From: Mercenaria mercenaria
Taxonomy: Eukaryota > Mollusca > Bivalvia > Venerida > Veneridae
NCBI RefSeq assembly: GCF_021730395.1
Contig: NC_069378.1
Location: 45,397,001 to 45,461,000, forward strand
Reading direction: 5' to 3'
DNA length: 64,000 bases
Positions 50,901 to 64,000 of this stretch are shown piece by piece (positions within the stretch are counted from its first letter, which is position 1; each line of letters begins with the position of its first letter). A model generated the notes under the pieces. That model saw only the letters and a program-made list of their open reading frames with translations, was not told where the DNA came from and searched no databases. Position numbers and translations under genes: made by a program.

Positions 50901-53900
50901 AGATAAATACTGAAAATAGACAGCAAAACATTCATCTTTGTATAATTCAAAGAGTTTTACATTAAAAATTTGAAATGGAAAGTTTACTTACAACAATGGT
51001 GAATATATATCAGAATGAAAACACTGATGAATACAGGCCCAGTACTAACGTATTCCAGCAAATACACCAAATGTTAATTGTGCTAAATAACCAAAGCATT
51101 ACTAGCTGTCTTTTTTATATTTTTATTAAAGTGTGACAGCTCTGGTCTACAAAGATTCTGCAAAAGTGCTTTTTGTTTTTTAAGTACTTGAACACAGGAA
51201 AGTTTAAGTGAATGAAATATACTGAGAATTGACAAATATTTGTGAGGGGCCATTTTTGTGAAATTCAGAGTTATGTTAACTTAATTAGTGAAAAGTAATG
51301 CAAAAGAACAAATAATATTCAAGTTTTTTGTATCTTTAAAATCAGAAATTCACACAATCATATTCCCATGACATAACCAGTTTTACAGAAACCAACCAAT
51401 TAAAGGCCCACACAATGAAATGATTTAGCAGTTACTGTAGTAGAAATGGATGTTTCTGAAACAATATTAACTATAACTGTCCACATACCTGACTATCAGA
51501 TGGACATGTGACATGCCATTCAAATGAAACTGGTCTATTTTTAGATCTGTTTGTAATGAATACCATTCTACGACCACGACAGAACAATGGAAGGTTGCCA
51601 AATGATATTCTCTCCTGGGACAAAAACGCAAGCTGGAAAAATAAAAATAAAACTTAACCTCATGTTTTAAGATTATTGCCTCAGGGTTATTCTAGGCAAT
51701 AATTTAAGAACAAAGAATTAGACCTTAACAATCATGCTAGAAACACAATTATAGCTGGGAGAACACCTTTTCTAAATGTATAAATCTACTGTGAAATCAT
51801 TTTTATTCGTGTAAGACGAATTTTCGCGTATTTCGCACTATGACCGATGCGCAAATTAAAGACCGCGCTATTATTAATCTTTAATTTCATTTTTTTCATT
51901 TCTAAAATTGAAACGCGCGAATTAAAGCCCGTGCGAAACTGTCCTTTTTCATATTTGTGCGAAATTTCATGCCAGCGAATTTAAATGATTTCACAGTATA
52001 CTACATAAGATACACAGTGATTAGTTAAAAAAAATATATATAAACTAAATTCTCATAGCAAATTTTAACAGTAGAGAAAGAACATATTTCAGACATAGGC
52101 AGGCAGATTAAGATATAATTTTCTGGTTAAGCCTGTAGTGCAAAAATATAGTTCCTTAATGAACAAATATATAGAAGTACCTGTCCTGGAACTGGAACAC
52201 TCTGTACTCCCGGAACGCCAGTCAGGTCTTGCTGGTCTGTCATCGGCATCGTATCTCCCATAATCCTCTTGTCATAACCGACACCGGTAAATGTTACAAT
52301 GGCCGTATCACCATTATGTACATGTATGGGTACATCAACCTGAAATTGATAATGGAAGTATGATGTCCCAGTTTATCTGCACTATAAAACCTTTTAGAAT
52401 TTAGGTACAAGAATTGTAACACAAGCGATACTGGAATTTCTGAGTGTATGACACGGTTTTCCGTTCCATGTCTGAATTCTCTGTTATTTGATCTCAAACA
52501 GTCAAATCTTTGGAAACTTAGCTATTAGGGGCATTATCTGACCAGTTCCCTATACAAATTAGTTTTACATCAGGTTTCTGTTCTCACCATGTGATTCAAA
52601 AACATAATGACCCAATACCTATATATTTTCAATAAATATAATCTTTGATTTCTACTCAAAAAAACTTAAAGACCATACAACTGACTTACTGTTGTGTTAG
52701 ATAACATATATATTGACTGGCAAGCCATTCAATATGTGTATCGAAAATAAATTTTCATATTTTTTTCTTCCATTTTTTGTCACTTTGTGATGAACTATTG
52801 ACTGGTCAATAGCACAAACTATGCACCAGAAATTTACATAAGTAGACATGAAGTAAAATGAATTTTTGTGTCAGTGAAAACTTTCAACCATGTTTCAGCA
52901 GTGCAGTAACATATGTAAGAGGTATAACATCACCCTCCTGGTTCATATGTAGCAAATAATGGTCTGAACTCCAGTATGCAGTCAATGAGCTTTGTTAATA
53001 ATATTTGTAAGAAAATTCTCTGTGATCAATATAAAATGAACAGGTTCAAAATTAACTAAAAAAAAATTACCATATAAGTCTTGGCTTCTATAGGTGAAAA
53101 CCTCCACTCAATGTTCAGTGAGCGGCCTGGTGGTATTTCACCAGTAGGATTCAAACATTCAAAGACAGGCTGGTCAAAGTTCTCCTGCTTGATCAGGTCC
53201 ATAGGTGTCAGGTCAAACTGGTACTGCACTGGTAACGCACCTCCATTGTATAACTCATACACCTGAAAAAATCAAGATCTTTATGATAAGAAAAAGTTCA
53301 AGTGGAAAAAAAAATAAGTAGAGCAACAAAGACCTTAACAAATATGTTAGTTTCTCCTACTGTATTTTAATTCACATTATCACAATTTTAATCAGTTAAG
53401 AACATTAAAGCTGTTGATGATGGAGGAAAACACAGTGCTCCTTCAGGCGTTTTCAAGTCATGTGCTACACCCCAAATGAACCATTGACCTTCAATGAGCT
53501 AGTTGAATGCTTCTATACATTTGCTTCCTTACATGAATTAACTTAATCCACAGCAGTTAGAGGCCCTTTACATGATAATTTTAGAACTTACTGAAGTAGC
53601 ATCATAAAACCATATCAAGCGAAATGAAGAAAATCACTCGTGATGTTAACAAATCAGGATCTTACCTGTTTAGGACTGATCTTTTCTCCGACAGGTACAG
53701 GTGTAAACATATGTTTACTGGATGGGAAATGAATATATCTTCTCTCTGGATCTACTGTCACACCAATAAAATTCAGCTAAAATGCAGAAGAAAACAGAAA
53801 TACAGAAAAGCAATTAAATGAACAGAAAGTTAACCCTTATCATGCTGGGCACGATTGGTTCAGCCTTTGTGACCAGTGTAGATCATGATCAGCCTGCACA

Positions 53901-56900
53901 TTCGTGCAGCCTGATCATGACCTGCACTGTTTGCCATTCAGTCAGTATCTTTTTGGCTAGAACCCATTTTAACAGTGAATGGTACTGTCTAAATTGAAAG
54001 ATGGACAAGTTCATTATAGAAATTTAGCAGGGTAAGGGTTAATGAATGTCATAAGCTAAAACAATACAAAATTATGATGAATATTTCATGGACCCCTAAC
54101 AAGTCAACAAACAAGTCAATAAACCTCTAAGACTCGAGGAGTGTGAAATAATCCAAAATTATGGCAGTTGCAGACCAGTTTATCTTTTTCCTAATTTTGT
54201 TAAATACATAACTTATAAGACATTAAGCTGGCAGAATCACACAAAGTACAAACCAGTATTTCTCTGCCCCTGGCCAACTTCAGAAGTACCGGTAGTCTGT
54301 CTGTTCCAGCCATAGTATGTTTGTACTGGAATGTAACAGTACCACACTCTCCTGGCTGTAACTGACCTTTCTTTGGTTCAATTGTGAACAGGTTATTGTC
54401 CATGACCTTCATCTGTAAAAAGGGATGTATGTCGAACACTATAATAATATTCATGAAAACTGTTGGCCCGCCCCTGGTTTACTTATGAAACAACAGGTCA
54501 AATACACCTACAGCAAGGTAGCAACTGAAACATGAGAAATATGTTGATGATAATATCTGAAGTAATTCTCTTCTTTAAATTCTTGATGATGATGTCATTT
54601 CCCCACCCAGACTGACACCTCCTTAAACTAGAGACTAACCAAATTATTGACAGAGGTATTTCTAGATTTAGCATTTTTGCTAAGGTCAAACTGAAACCAT
54701 CAAACATAAATGACCTCCTCATATGAAAGAATTTCTACACACCAAGCAAAGTTTTCTCGACCTTAACCACTTGTCAGTGGAGAACCCTTTAAATGTAAGA
54801 AACTACTGAAAGTAATCGTATAAATTCAACAAAATGCCCTGTACACTCCAGCTAACAAAATATATATATATTGTACTTTAAACTCAAAGTTTACTCCAAC
54901 ATATTTATAAACATCAGCAATAAAAATGTAAACTAAACAATATATTAATATCTTTACCTCATGAAGCTCATCTTCATCAAATTCTCCTGTCTCTGCCCAG
55001 TATTCTAGCTCCATGTGTAAGTCAGAGGGGAACAGGAATGCCCTGCAAAGCAATGGTGTAATCAGAATAATAAAAATGTTTTCTTTTTAAAGGTATATTA
55101 AGCCAAAGTTTTATATTTCAAAATACGAACAATTATTATGCAGTACCTATACAAACTGAAATAATCTCAGTTGTGTGTATAAATAGTACTATGTGTTCAA
55201 TATAAATTCTTACACACTCATAAAAGTAGGAAAATGCAGTGTGCATACACAATACCAATAAAAAGGCTGGAAGTATTTTTAAAAACTGACTGGTCCTAGA
55301 TATTGTATTAACCTATTATTGCAAATCTTCATACAGTGAGATTACATAATTATTTAGAAAAATTTCAAATATCAAATACACTTTTATAGATCTATGAAAT
55401 ACGCTTTCATTTTTAGGGTAAAAATTCTCAAAGCTAGCAGTCTCATATTTTCTGAATAAATTTTACATTATTTACCATTCTGTAGCAACAGTTCCTGTAT
55501 TTTCAAACATAAGGCTAACCACACATGGTTCACTGCCGAGTGGCGCAGCACTGAAGTTGAAATCCATGATGGCACGAGTGTAGACAGGAGGTCGCCGCTG
55601 ATGACTGTGTCTTGTCTGTACGCTGTACATCAACTCTCGTGCTGATGGATCATTGTCCAAACAAACATTTAGGCTGAAAATAAATTATATTGAAATTAGC
55701 TTTTCATCCTGTGTAGATATCAATCATGCTTGTGTTTCATACTACAGCAGTAAGCAATTTTACCGTCTCTTTGTGAAACAATTAACATAAGCTCTGTAGA
55801 GCTTTTTTGAGCACCCCTATTTTAAGAACAGTTAAAACCAATTATCCCTTACCCCTGGCAATTTGCTGGTACCCTTTTACAGCTGGGTCTACTGAGGTAA
55901 TCGTGATCAAGTGCCTTGCTTAAGACCACACTGCAATGGGAGTTACTTGAGCCAGGCAATGGATTTATTACATACACACCACCACAAAATTTTCTAAGAG
56001 AACTGTCCATAAGACAGCACGCCCAACTATTTGACAATTTATCAGTCCAACAAGAGTCATAACTTTTATAATATAACAGCTAGAACATGTATTTAAAATT
56101 GACATTGTGATGTAATCACCTGTTCAGAGCAGAAACCTAAATGCCCGGAGACAACACTAGACTGTCCAGCAAACACTAACTTTGTTACAGAAAACCCTTA
56201 CCTGTCTAGAGAAAACAGTGACCACAGTTGTTTTTTACTGATGCCCACAGCACTACCGAAGCATCTAGCATCTGTTATAGACATGGTGGGGAAAACACCC
56301 GTTGCTAGGATGTGACATAAATGCTGTGGCTCTTGTGTGGAGTATCGGTCTTTATCTGGAACAAAATAAAGAAAATTACACAATAAAATACAGAAAAGGT
56401 ACAAAAGCTCCGAGTGCTGAAATTAATACTTTTTGAAATCTTCCACTTCTTTCCCCTGTCATTGTCTATTACTGGAAAGATGACACTGATTCTATTTCCA
56501 TGTCTGAGGCTTTAAAATCTGTATTTTGTAACATATCTACCTGTATAAATTAATTAAAATTTATCAAGTGGATATAAAGCTGCTGAGTGTATTTATAGAT
56601 TGCTTTTCATCTGTGCATAGTATATATTGAGGAACTGAGTGGTATTCCCCAGTACCTTACCAGTACATACCGTCATTACAAGTACTAATTACAGTCAAGA
56701 TATACCGGAGTATAAAATTTATTTAATGTATGTCGTGACAACTGACACTAGCATACTCATGAAAATACACAACAATACAGAACATAATAACATATTCTGT
56801 AGTTATAACAGGCTAAATCAGCCATTCATTCCACATTAAGTGATGTGATTTCAATAGAAAATATTAAAAAATATTACTAGTAGGTAGCTTTAAACCTGAG

Positions 56901-59900
56901 GAAAAAGTTTTAAGCAACTCTTTCTAGGTAGCATGCCTCTCTTAAGCAGGGTTATGTTTTCCCCTCGGGAACTGGTGTTATTTTGAAATTAAAAACAGGC
57001 AAAAATTCACATGAAAAAAGTACCATACAATACCTTCTGGAGTGACAAGTTGATATGAGATAGCAAACTGGTATGTTACACGTCTCACTGGTCTCACCAT
57101 GGCGGAGATGACCTGCCGAGATCTTGCCGGTATAATACCTTCCATCTTATCCAGGTCCAGACCTGCAATAGCGAATTATATATATAAATTACTCCCATAA
57201 GATAGAAGATCCCTACCTTTTATTCTGTACATTCCATTTCATTCAAATTTTTTAAAGGTGTAATAATTTACAAATGCACTTGACTAAGATGCTATAGATA
57301 AAATCATTTTTCCTTAGATAAGTACTAATTGCAACAGAATGAGTGAATGTTAAAGGCAGCTCATCCTTCAGGACAACTTGCTTTCGAACAATCTGTCAAG
57401 CCCAGTACATGGAAAAAAAAACAAAAAAAACATTTACCTATCATATCAGATCTAGTCATCTCCTCTGGGTACGGTCCATCGAGAGTTTGGTCTATGGACA
57501 GTCTATAGTGTAAACTACAGATACTGTTGTTGAACAGTGTGATATGTTTAGACGCAGAACTTCCAACAATCACATCTCCGAAGTCGAGGTAAGCCTCTTC
57601 TGCCTGTTAGAGTAAAGAAAAACATTGAAACATTTTTCCTCATGTAAGAACAATAAACATAGATTCCAAAATGGGACTTATTCATTTTTGTCCGCTACAT
57701 TTTATAAGACATCAAATCTTCATAAATTTTTCACAGAATAATAAGTTACAGTATGATTCATCTTGACTGAAACAGATGACTCTGTGCCAACACCAGTAAT
57801 TTCGACTTGGATGCTTATTTTAAAGAATTTTTACAAAATTTAGGGGGAACTGTGTATGCATAACTTTTTCATATTTTATAATTATGAAGTCTAAGTAATT
57901 TCCATTTGAACAAAGTACACTACTACTGCAAAAACTGCAAGCATGAATTGATCAGTTTCTGTTTACTCAAAAATAACAATTACAACCAATACCTTAATGT
58001 CTCCAATAGAGCCTTCACCGATAGCTCGGACATCAAACTGTTTCTTCTTCCCACCAGATGATGTGGAGCTGAATCCCTGACCCCAAACAACCAAGGCGGG
58101 TTTCATCACATACTTCTGCTCTTGTTTCGGAACAAATGACCAGATTTGTGACTGAAATAGATATAAATTTGCTGCCACTTACATAACAAAATGAACAGAT
58201 TCATTAAAACAAAATGAATTATAACATTTCACTTACTAACATTCACTGCCTAGTGATAAATGATTTTCAAAGTCATAGGCAGTTAATAGTTTACAAGTTC
58301 TAACATAGGATATAAAATCATAATGTAATTGGCTATATTAGAAAACTGTCAAAACTCGTATTAAGTAAAGAATAAAATACAACAGTCTTCCCTTAATTAA
58401 GCCTTCTGTGTATGTAATTTACCTGACTTTCATTTGGTTGAATGATTCCAGATTCTGGTGAAACCGAGAGAAGATTCTTGTCTGCAAACCGCAATTTCCA
58501 CTCAAACCTGTTTTTATGACAATTAAACAACATACTAATAAATTATATCATAAAAATTAAATAAAGATAATGTTTTTTTTGTTTTTTTTTTCATTCTGAA
58601 TCAATTTTCTATCAAGTATTAAAACTGCAAAGAGCGTCAAAAATTAAATCCAAACTAGAGCACAGAAGACTTTATTTCAAAATTTTTCCTCAAATCTCCC
58701 ATACAAGTTAAGAATTAACTTTTTTCGATTTTTAAATCTTAAATTCATGAACTTTAAAAAAACAATAATTTTGAAATAAGAAGTTATATCAAATGCACAT
58801 GATTTTTTTTACCTAAGGGGTATTCTTGATACATTCTTGATACTGTATGTTCGTTTAGACGAGGTTCCGATACATGTCGGTTTGAAGAACATTTCCCCTT
58901 GTGTTTCCAGTAACACCTGTGGAGCCTCTGCTGAACCCACCAATTTCAATTCCTGAAATATATCATTTCATTGAATGAAAAACAGAACGTAACCAACAGC
59001 TGACTTTTTTAAGACTCCTTATGACTTAATTTAAACTACACTTCACAAAAGGAGAAAATTATGCATACTAGGTAAACAAATCTGAAATTATTTATTTCCT
59101 TTGGTACAACGTCACATCATACAGACTCTGCCATAGCTTAAACAGAACTTTGTAAGAATATAATTTTTTTGTGACAAGAAAAGTTCATTAAAAACGTTAT
59201 CTACAGTTAAGTAAAGTCAGGGATGCAAGGGGATGAGCAAATTGCTTGCATTATCTAAGGTTTCCAGTGATGTAAACATAAAAGATATAGTGAAAACAGC
59301 AACGGACCATAAGAAATGTCTGGGTCTTGATGCATAAGCCATTATGTTCCAGTGAGAATTTTTTTTTAAATTACATCCATTTTATATTTCTTTTTAGTTG
59401 TTTTCTTTAAATACTGTTAATAGTTTTAGTCACTTACATACACCTTTAGTACTAAAAGAGTTTACCTTGTCGTATTTGTTGTTGTCATTCAGCCTCATTT
59501 TCATCTTGTGTTTGTATGTTTTCACCTCCTTCGGGGAGATCTTCACAACATATATTTGTCTCTGGCCTTTCATCAAGGCTTTGGCAGGCTTCACAGAAAA
59601 TATACTGAAAAATGTAAATTAAGGTTCAGTTAAAACCATGCAAATATACACCGGAAGGCCACTAAGTTAATCATGTAACAACTTGCTCCTTTAAGTTAAC
59701 TGATAACACAAGCTTACTTCCGGGAAGTCTTAATTAAACCATGTAATAACTTACTAACTGGAGCATATTAAAACCTCAAAACATCATTTAGACATGGGGG
59801 AATGGACATCACCTTAATTAGGTAACCAATTAATGCTGGTTTTATAAAAATCTTTCAAGAGGTCAGGTAATACATGGTTTTTACATAAAATTATCATTGC

Positions 59901-62900
59901 TTAATCAAACTTCAAAGGATTTTAATAGCTTTTTTAGAGACCTGTAAGTTATGCTTAGTAACAAGTTTGAAAGGTCTTTATAAACTAAACCATGGTCATG
60001 ATGATGTAACAATTGAATATAAGGGATTTACAACTTAAACACACATGCAAACATTTACATCAGAAAATCTGGGTAAATTACCGACAGACCTTCACTAAAT
60101 ATTGCAACAACTGACTGAATGAAACCTTTATTAAAATCATTCAGTAACTTACTTTGAAGGATCTTTTTCAAGATCAAACAATATAGGAGTAGTTCCTGTG
60201 TTTGTCATTAATATAGTTCTGTAGGTAGATTCTTTAGCATTAACTGCTGGGAATACGAGGTTGTCCGAGTCAAGGCTGTACTTTGGTAAGAACGTCTCGT
60301 TATTTGGCATGAAAGTATGACCTGAAATTCAAACAAGAAGTTTTTGAGATAAATCCTTACTAAGATATTTAACTTTACCAAATAAAACTGTAGTAAACTT
60401 GAAATACATACAACTGGTAATGGCATGCAATCAAATCTTTTTCATAAAGTGGCAGTGGAAAATTCACTATACAAAGTTCAGATATTTATGGCAGAACCAA
60501 ATTGTTAAATGCGCAATTCTTAGTGGAAAAGAACAACACCTGACACTCCCCTTTAGCCTTAATCAAGTATATATGGCCTGTTCCTGTGTTTGGGGTAATT
60601 GTACAATTTATACAGGTATGGAACAGTCAGTAACAGTCTAGACAACTTTCCAGCTGTGGTCGTGAATGTAGAAATTGGAATAACAAACTGCTTAATCTTA
60701 GTAAGACTTGTAAAGGTCTATGAATATGAAAATACCTGCACATGTGAGTGTGAGACACCAGGGTGGGCAGTGAGTTGTACTTTCTACAAGTTTATAATCT
60801 CTTAGACTCTTGTAGTAAACATAGCATTCTAGTTCAGCACCAAATAACTGGTTTGGAGCATTCTGAAATAAAAACATCAACATTTTTTTAATCTAAAACA
60901 CTAAAATTCCCACATCACACATTTAAATATTTACAACCCTAATAAATCTAGCTTGATAAAACTATATACAGGGGTTTCAGCTTTAATTAATGAAATCATA
61001 ATGCTCAACTGTCAGGCAGTGTTAACATTCTTCAAGTTTTCAACAGATTAAGTTTTAGCTAATCAAAGGAATATGAGAATAGACTGTGTATGCTATTCAA
61101 ACCGTTTGCCTTTAGAAGACTCTTTGGGGTTTTTTTATACTTATTAACTTAATATGTATGTAATACAAGATCAGTTTAAACAGTATAAATGCACGGAAAA
61201 ACTGAACTATAAATAAAGACATGAATCATGGTACGAGTGTCACAGGGTGAGAAAAATATGCAGCCAAGTCAGGACTAGAACCCAGGGCCTTGGAATACTG
61301 TTCCGACGCTCTACCAACTGAACTACCTAGCCACCTACACACTTTCTCCCCATTTTTATATTCAGGTCCTATACCCTGACATGAGCAATTTTCATTTAAA
61401 GTAATTAAGACAAGAACAGTGGAAATAGAATCTGCCAAAGAGCAAAGGTACAAAACAGAAGTTTAACAAATATATCACAGTTTTTTCTGCAGTACTTACT
61501 GGTTTAAATTTGACCTGGAATGAGCATGATTTAAGCGGTGGAATATCTATGACCTCTGGGGTCACTGAAAAAGTCTTCTCTGGCCCTGGAAATATTTAAA
61601 ACAAAACTGTATTAAAATTTAATGCTATGAAATATGCAACTTTCAAAAAGCAAGAATTTATTGGATGTCAGCTTGATATTGAAATTTTGATAGTGAAGTT
61701 TTGACTCACTGCTGCTGTGATGATAAGATCTACTTTTCATCATCAGAGACTAGGAAAAAATAGGAGAAAGGATTTAAGACAAACATGAAAAGGGTAACTT
61801 AGAAATCTTTTATCTCACCTAGATTACTTATTAATTGCAAATTTAGTTGGAATAACTGGTTGGATATTTTACTTTTCGTATTTGGATGTCAATCATGGAT
61901 AATACTTTTACTTTTTTACTTCTTAAATAGTCAAATTATTTTGGAATGCAAGAAAACACCAAAAATGCCAAAAAAAGAAAACATTTAAAATACTGCAATT
62001 AGATTCTATATCACAAGAAGTTTTTAAATATTTTTAACTTTCAAGTCTTTACATATTAGATCTCATCATGAAAGGTAAAACAGGTCTATAGATTTTACCT
62101 CCGATCCACTGAACCGTGACTTTTCCTTTAGTATGATTGGTCAGATTGAGAATTTTGTCCTCTATAACCCTCAAGTTCTGACAGTTACCAAAATCTACAA
62201 CATTCACATCCAGACTCACATGTGGTACGAAATTCTGAAATTGAAACAAAAAACATAATTTGCATTAAATTCTGAACATTTCTTTCCAAAAAATTATAAT
62301 TACTATAATGTGACTGTATACAAACATGTGTTTTCATAAAAAATCATCCTCCATCGATAAAAAATACTCATCATAAAAATTTTTATTGACAATTTAGCGA
62401 TGTCAAAAAGTTATGCATCACAAGAAAAAAGCTTTTATAATGGACTAGGCAATATGAAAAAAAAAACAAGAGCACCTAGGCAGAACAACAGACCTTCTGT
62501 AGGCCAACTGGAGGGCTTCCACACATGAAAGAGTTCTACACCAAGATCAAGACTTTGAGCCAACAGTAGAGAAAGCAGTGATTCAAAGTTATAGGTCTTA
62601 ACCATCTAGCCACAGTGGTGCAATTCATCACAAAATTAATTATATGACATTAAAGTAAATTAGTATAAACAAACAATTTTGAACTGTGACAGAAAATACA
62701 AAATCAGACAAGTACTTACAATTACATCAGAATGGAAACCATCATTGAAATATTCATCCATAGGAGCAAACTGATGCAGTGGGTGCTCAGATGGGTTCTC
62801 AACTGTACCAATCTGCAAGTAAATTACAACAGAGAAATTGACATAAAGACAAACTATGTGAATGACAACTTGTGTATAGACATCATTAAACAACTAGTTT

Positions 62901-63918
62901 TGTATCAGATTTAAAAATCTGCAGTTAACCTATGAATAAGTCCACTTTTTGCTATCCTAAGCATGGTCTATGAGTCTTTATTACTCATAGCCTCTACTCC
63001 ATCTAAACAGCTGATCGCATATATTGACATACTGCCGTTTCACTGAAGCACGATAGGGGTAGACGAATTTGGAGCTCTATGAATAGATCTAGTAAGTCTT
63101 TATATACCAGCTTGACTGCATATTCCATTTTCTTCCTTAAATTTTGGTCATTCCAAATGCAAATTAAAAGCTTCACAAAAGTTACAGATACCTTATTGTG
63201 GTATGATGAATAAACTTAGTGTCTTTTTGAGACACAGATATAATTATGAAATTATGCCAAACTTTTTCAGCTTTAAGGAAGAAGGTACAAGCAAAATAAA
63301 AGATCATTCAAATCCAACCTGCTACCTCTTACTCCCCCAAAACTTTTCTTTAAAAACAAATATAATATCCATAAGGTCTTGCATAATTACTGATGGGTAC
63401 ATAGCATACCTGTATATAGATAATGTATAGCTGAATTAAACTCAAAATGAATTATTAGAAATATGTTAATGAGTTAAAATATACATTTAAAATAAGTGTC
63501 TTATAAACCTTTTTTTTTGTTTATAACTTATCTTTTACTTTCAGTGACACTAAAACAAGGTTACAATAATATTATATTGTTTTCCTGCCCAAAATCTCAA
63601 TGACTTGTGCAGACATATCAAAGTATTTCACACACCACAATACTCACAGCACAATAAATATTAAGAATCAGAAAGTGAATATATATATACAGTCAACCAA
63701 TCATGAATATACAATAAACACACTTGGAGAGATGACACTATGAGATCTGTGACATGTTTAACACAAAAGGGCCAAACTGATGATTATATTAATGTATTTG
63801 ATCCTATATTTTCTTTCAGTCAACGTTATAGTTTGTCCAGTAAGGTAGTTCTGCGTGTTTGATAAACTGGAAGTTACAGTGTAATGACATTACCTGGAAA
63901 GCATTGAAAAGCTGGACC
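41945..63918 (-). CDS. CFAP65: Cilia- and flagella-associated protein 65, C-terminal 1,295 residues (5' end outside window)
   Basis: 28 exons in coding order: 63894-63918, 62720-62812, 62099-62234, 61500-61585, 60736-60862, 60153-60321, 59466-59604, 58813-58952, 58423-58507, 57993-58151, 57438-57603, 57034-57162, 56202-56355, 55476-55673, 54958-55042, 54254-54412, 53666-53776, 53071-53262, 52181-52339, 51489-51632, 50793-50909, 50147-50287, 49373-49450, 47683-47885, 46019-46156, 44927-45206, 44207-44316, 41945-42110. All phases agree with no internal stop. Family marks recognised from memory include PPWCLTLTCAG, ELEYWAETGEFDEDELHE, GREILLNFIGVTVDPERR, CLNPTGEIPPG, FSPIEAKTY and FLLHLGLTARTH. 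The protein is a chain of MSP/ASH-like beta-sandwich domains, then a Ser/Thr/Pro-rich linker (exon 44927-45206) and a short coiled coil (exon 44207-44316). CFAP65 is known for sperm-flagellum and ciliary assembly. Introns hold mostly repeats, listed separately. Confidence 0.95.
43578..43745. mobile_element. Hairpin element H3
   Basis: Arms GGAATAATATATCTCATTTA and GATGAGATATATTATTTC are inverted, with TGAATAAAATCATTG / CAATGATTTTATTCA inside and the centre CATTCAGGCTGCACCCTCAT. TGACGTCA lies at 43441-43448. In the last CFAP65 intron. Confidence 0.8.
46278..46514. mobile_element. Near-perfect palindromic MITE
   Basis: Arms of about 95 bases: TGAGCCGCGCCATGAGAAAA pairs with TTTTCTCATGGCGCGGCTCA, and CAGCATGGATCC words recur in both. 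A ~35-base loop separates them. It is in a CFAP65 intron; half of another copy is at 19076-19145. Confidence 0.92.
46529..46785 (-). mobile_element. Old tRNA-like SINE copy
   Basis: Diverged copy of the SINE at 30373-30640 in the same orientation. Shared words include GGCCAGCTGGATGG, TTCCTCACATG and CAACCTTAACCAC. Confidence 0.8.
48211..48971. mobile_element. Pearl/Helentron-like element with ~160 bp core repeats
   Basis: Starts AACAAGAGCTGTCTCCATAG. About four core units carry CTTGACCTTTGAGCTAC, GGTACACATTCATGCCAAGT and GATATGGACCGGACACG. The end is a tetranucleotide run (GACCGACGGACCGACAGACG) and CCTCCCTTCGGGGGCATAAA. Same head and layout as 23504-24478 but a different core. In a CFAP65 intron. 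Confidence 0.8.
49625..49850. mobile_element. Short pearl-like or related dispersed repeat
   Basis: Begins AAAAGGGGGCATAATTCATG, has a GGACGGGACGGGATGCGACA run, and ends TAGCCCCCCCCAAACAAG / TGATGGGGGTATAAT. Layout is like the pearl family with one core unit. Confidence 0.5.
51787..51998. mobile_element. MITE with TACTGTGAAATCAT ends
   Basis: Terminal repeats TACTGTGAAATCATTTTTAT and AAATGATTTCACAGTA enclose ~210 bp. The inner words GAATTTTCGCG, GCGCGAATTAAAG and GTGCGAAATTTC are also partly inverted. CFAP65 intron. Confidence 0.85.
53415..53575 (-). mobile_element. Old, strongly diverged SINE copy
   Basis: Recognisable order of the 30373-30640 SINE: GATGGAGGAAAAC, GTGCTCCTTCAGGC, AACCATTGACCTTC, TTCCTTACATG, AGAGGCCC. 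Confidence 0.55.
53830..54042. mobile_element. Palindromic MITE with TTAACCCTTA ends
   Basis: Ends TTAACCCTTATCATGCTG and CAGGGTAAGGGTTAA. The left half has a strong hairpin, CATGATCAGCCTGCACATTC against GTGCAGCCTGATCATGAC. CFAP65 intron. Confidence 0.85.
54640..54795 (-). mobile_element. Fragment of old SINE
   Basis: Words GACCTCCTCATATGAAAGAA, ACACCAAGCAAAG and CGACCTTAACCACTTG follow the head region of the 30373-30640 SINE. Confidence 0.45.
55840..56040. repeat. Dispersed repeat, class not assigned
   Basis: Contains CTGGTACCCTTTTACAGCTG, CTACTGAGG and AAGTGCCTTGCTTAAGACCA, phrases I recognise as repeated in marine invertebrate genomes. Not coding. In a CFAP65 intron. Confidence 0.4.
61258..61335 (-). 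mobile_element. tRNA-like sequence, probably a SINE head
   Basis: Minus strand has the A box TAGTTCAGTTGGTAGAGCG and the B box GGGTTCTAGTCC with tRNA spacing. The acceptor ends do not pair well and no clear anticodon loop is kept, so a tRNA-derived SINE head or pseudo-tRNA is likelier than a functional tRNA gene. Confidence 0.6.
62465..62630 (-). mobile_element. Old SINE copy
   Basis: Carries GACCTTCTGTAGGCCAACTG, GGGCTTCCACACATGAAAGA and GTCTTAACCATCTAGCCAC in the order of the 30373-30640 SINE. Confidence 0.65.
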
Positions 63919-64000
63919 CTGAATACAAAAAGGTAAATTTTCTTGCGTATAAATGCCATCCAACATGTACATTTATAAAAACAGCAACATTATATAATAT

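Noticed and set aside
61258-61335. Functional tRNA gene
   Set aside because: A and B boxes are good but the acceptor stem and anticodon arm are poor; reads as a SINE head.
41945-63918. HYDIN or CFAP47 as identity of the ciliary gene
   Set aside because: These are also MSP-domain ciliary proteins, but the marks GREILLNFIGVTV, FDEDELHE and FLLHLGLTARTH and the exon order fit CFAP65.

Overview
The window looks like nuclear DNA of a bivalve mollusc. It is AT-rich and intron-rich, with short exons separated by long introns. Its repeats are the ones usual in clams and oysters: tRNA-derived SINEs, pearl/Helentron-like elements with ~160 bp core repeats, palindromic foldback elements, mariner and LINE remains. 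The organism call is inference from gene structure and repeat style. No LTR or virus-derived element was recognised.

Three host genes can be built exon by exon, all on the minus strand. (1) Copy A (about 537-15159, perhaps from 18878) and (2) copy B (26272-32325) are paralogues. Each encodes two tandem CARD domains of the RIG-I/MDA5 type, then a basic patch and a C-terminal coiled coil, with no helicase. Copy B assembles from nine exons into a complete 474-residue frame with an N-myristoylation-type start (MGAHISKQK) and a polybasic segment. Copy A keeps the same splice phases and an identical 351-base CARD2 exon but has one in-frame stop in its CARD1. (3) From 41945 to the right edge lie the last 28 exons (1,295 residues) of a CFAP65 (CCDC108) orthologue, a sperm-flagellum/ciliary protein. 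Its 5' end is outside the window.

The rest is introns and intergenic DNA dominated by repeats. 1-19 kb (copy A introns): two 20-bp-class minisatellites, a 1.5 kb foldback element with a core of palindromic 20-mers, a MITE, a LINE and a 915 bp inverted-repeat element. 19-26 kb: a SINE, a pearl-like element and a broken mariner. 26-32 kb: copy B with one fresh SINE. 33-41 kb: LINE 3' end, a ~70 bp satellite interrupted by an 18-bp minisatellite, and a family of hairpin elements close to TGACGTCA motifs. 42-64 kb: CFAP65 with pearl-like elements, palindromic MITEs and old SINEs in its introns.

Functionally, copies A and B most likely belong to innate immune CARD signalling, either as lipid-anchored adaptors or as regulators of RIG-I-like receptors (inference). 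CFAP65 is unrelated to them and simply lies upstream on the same strand.
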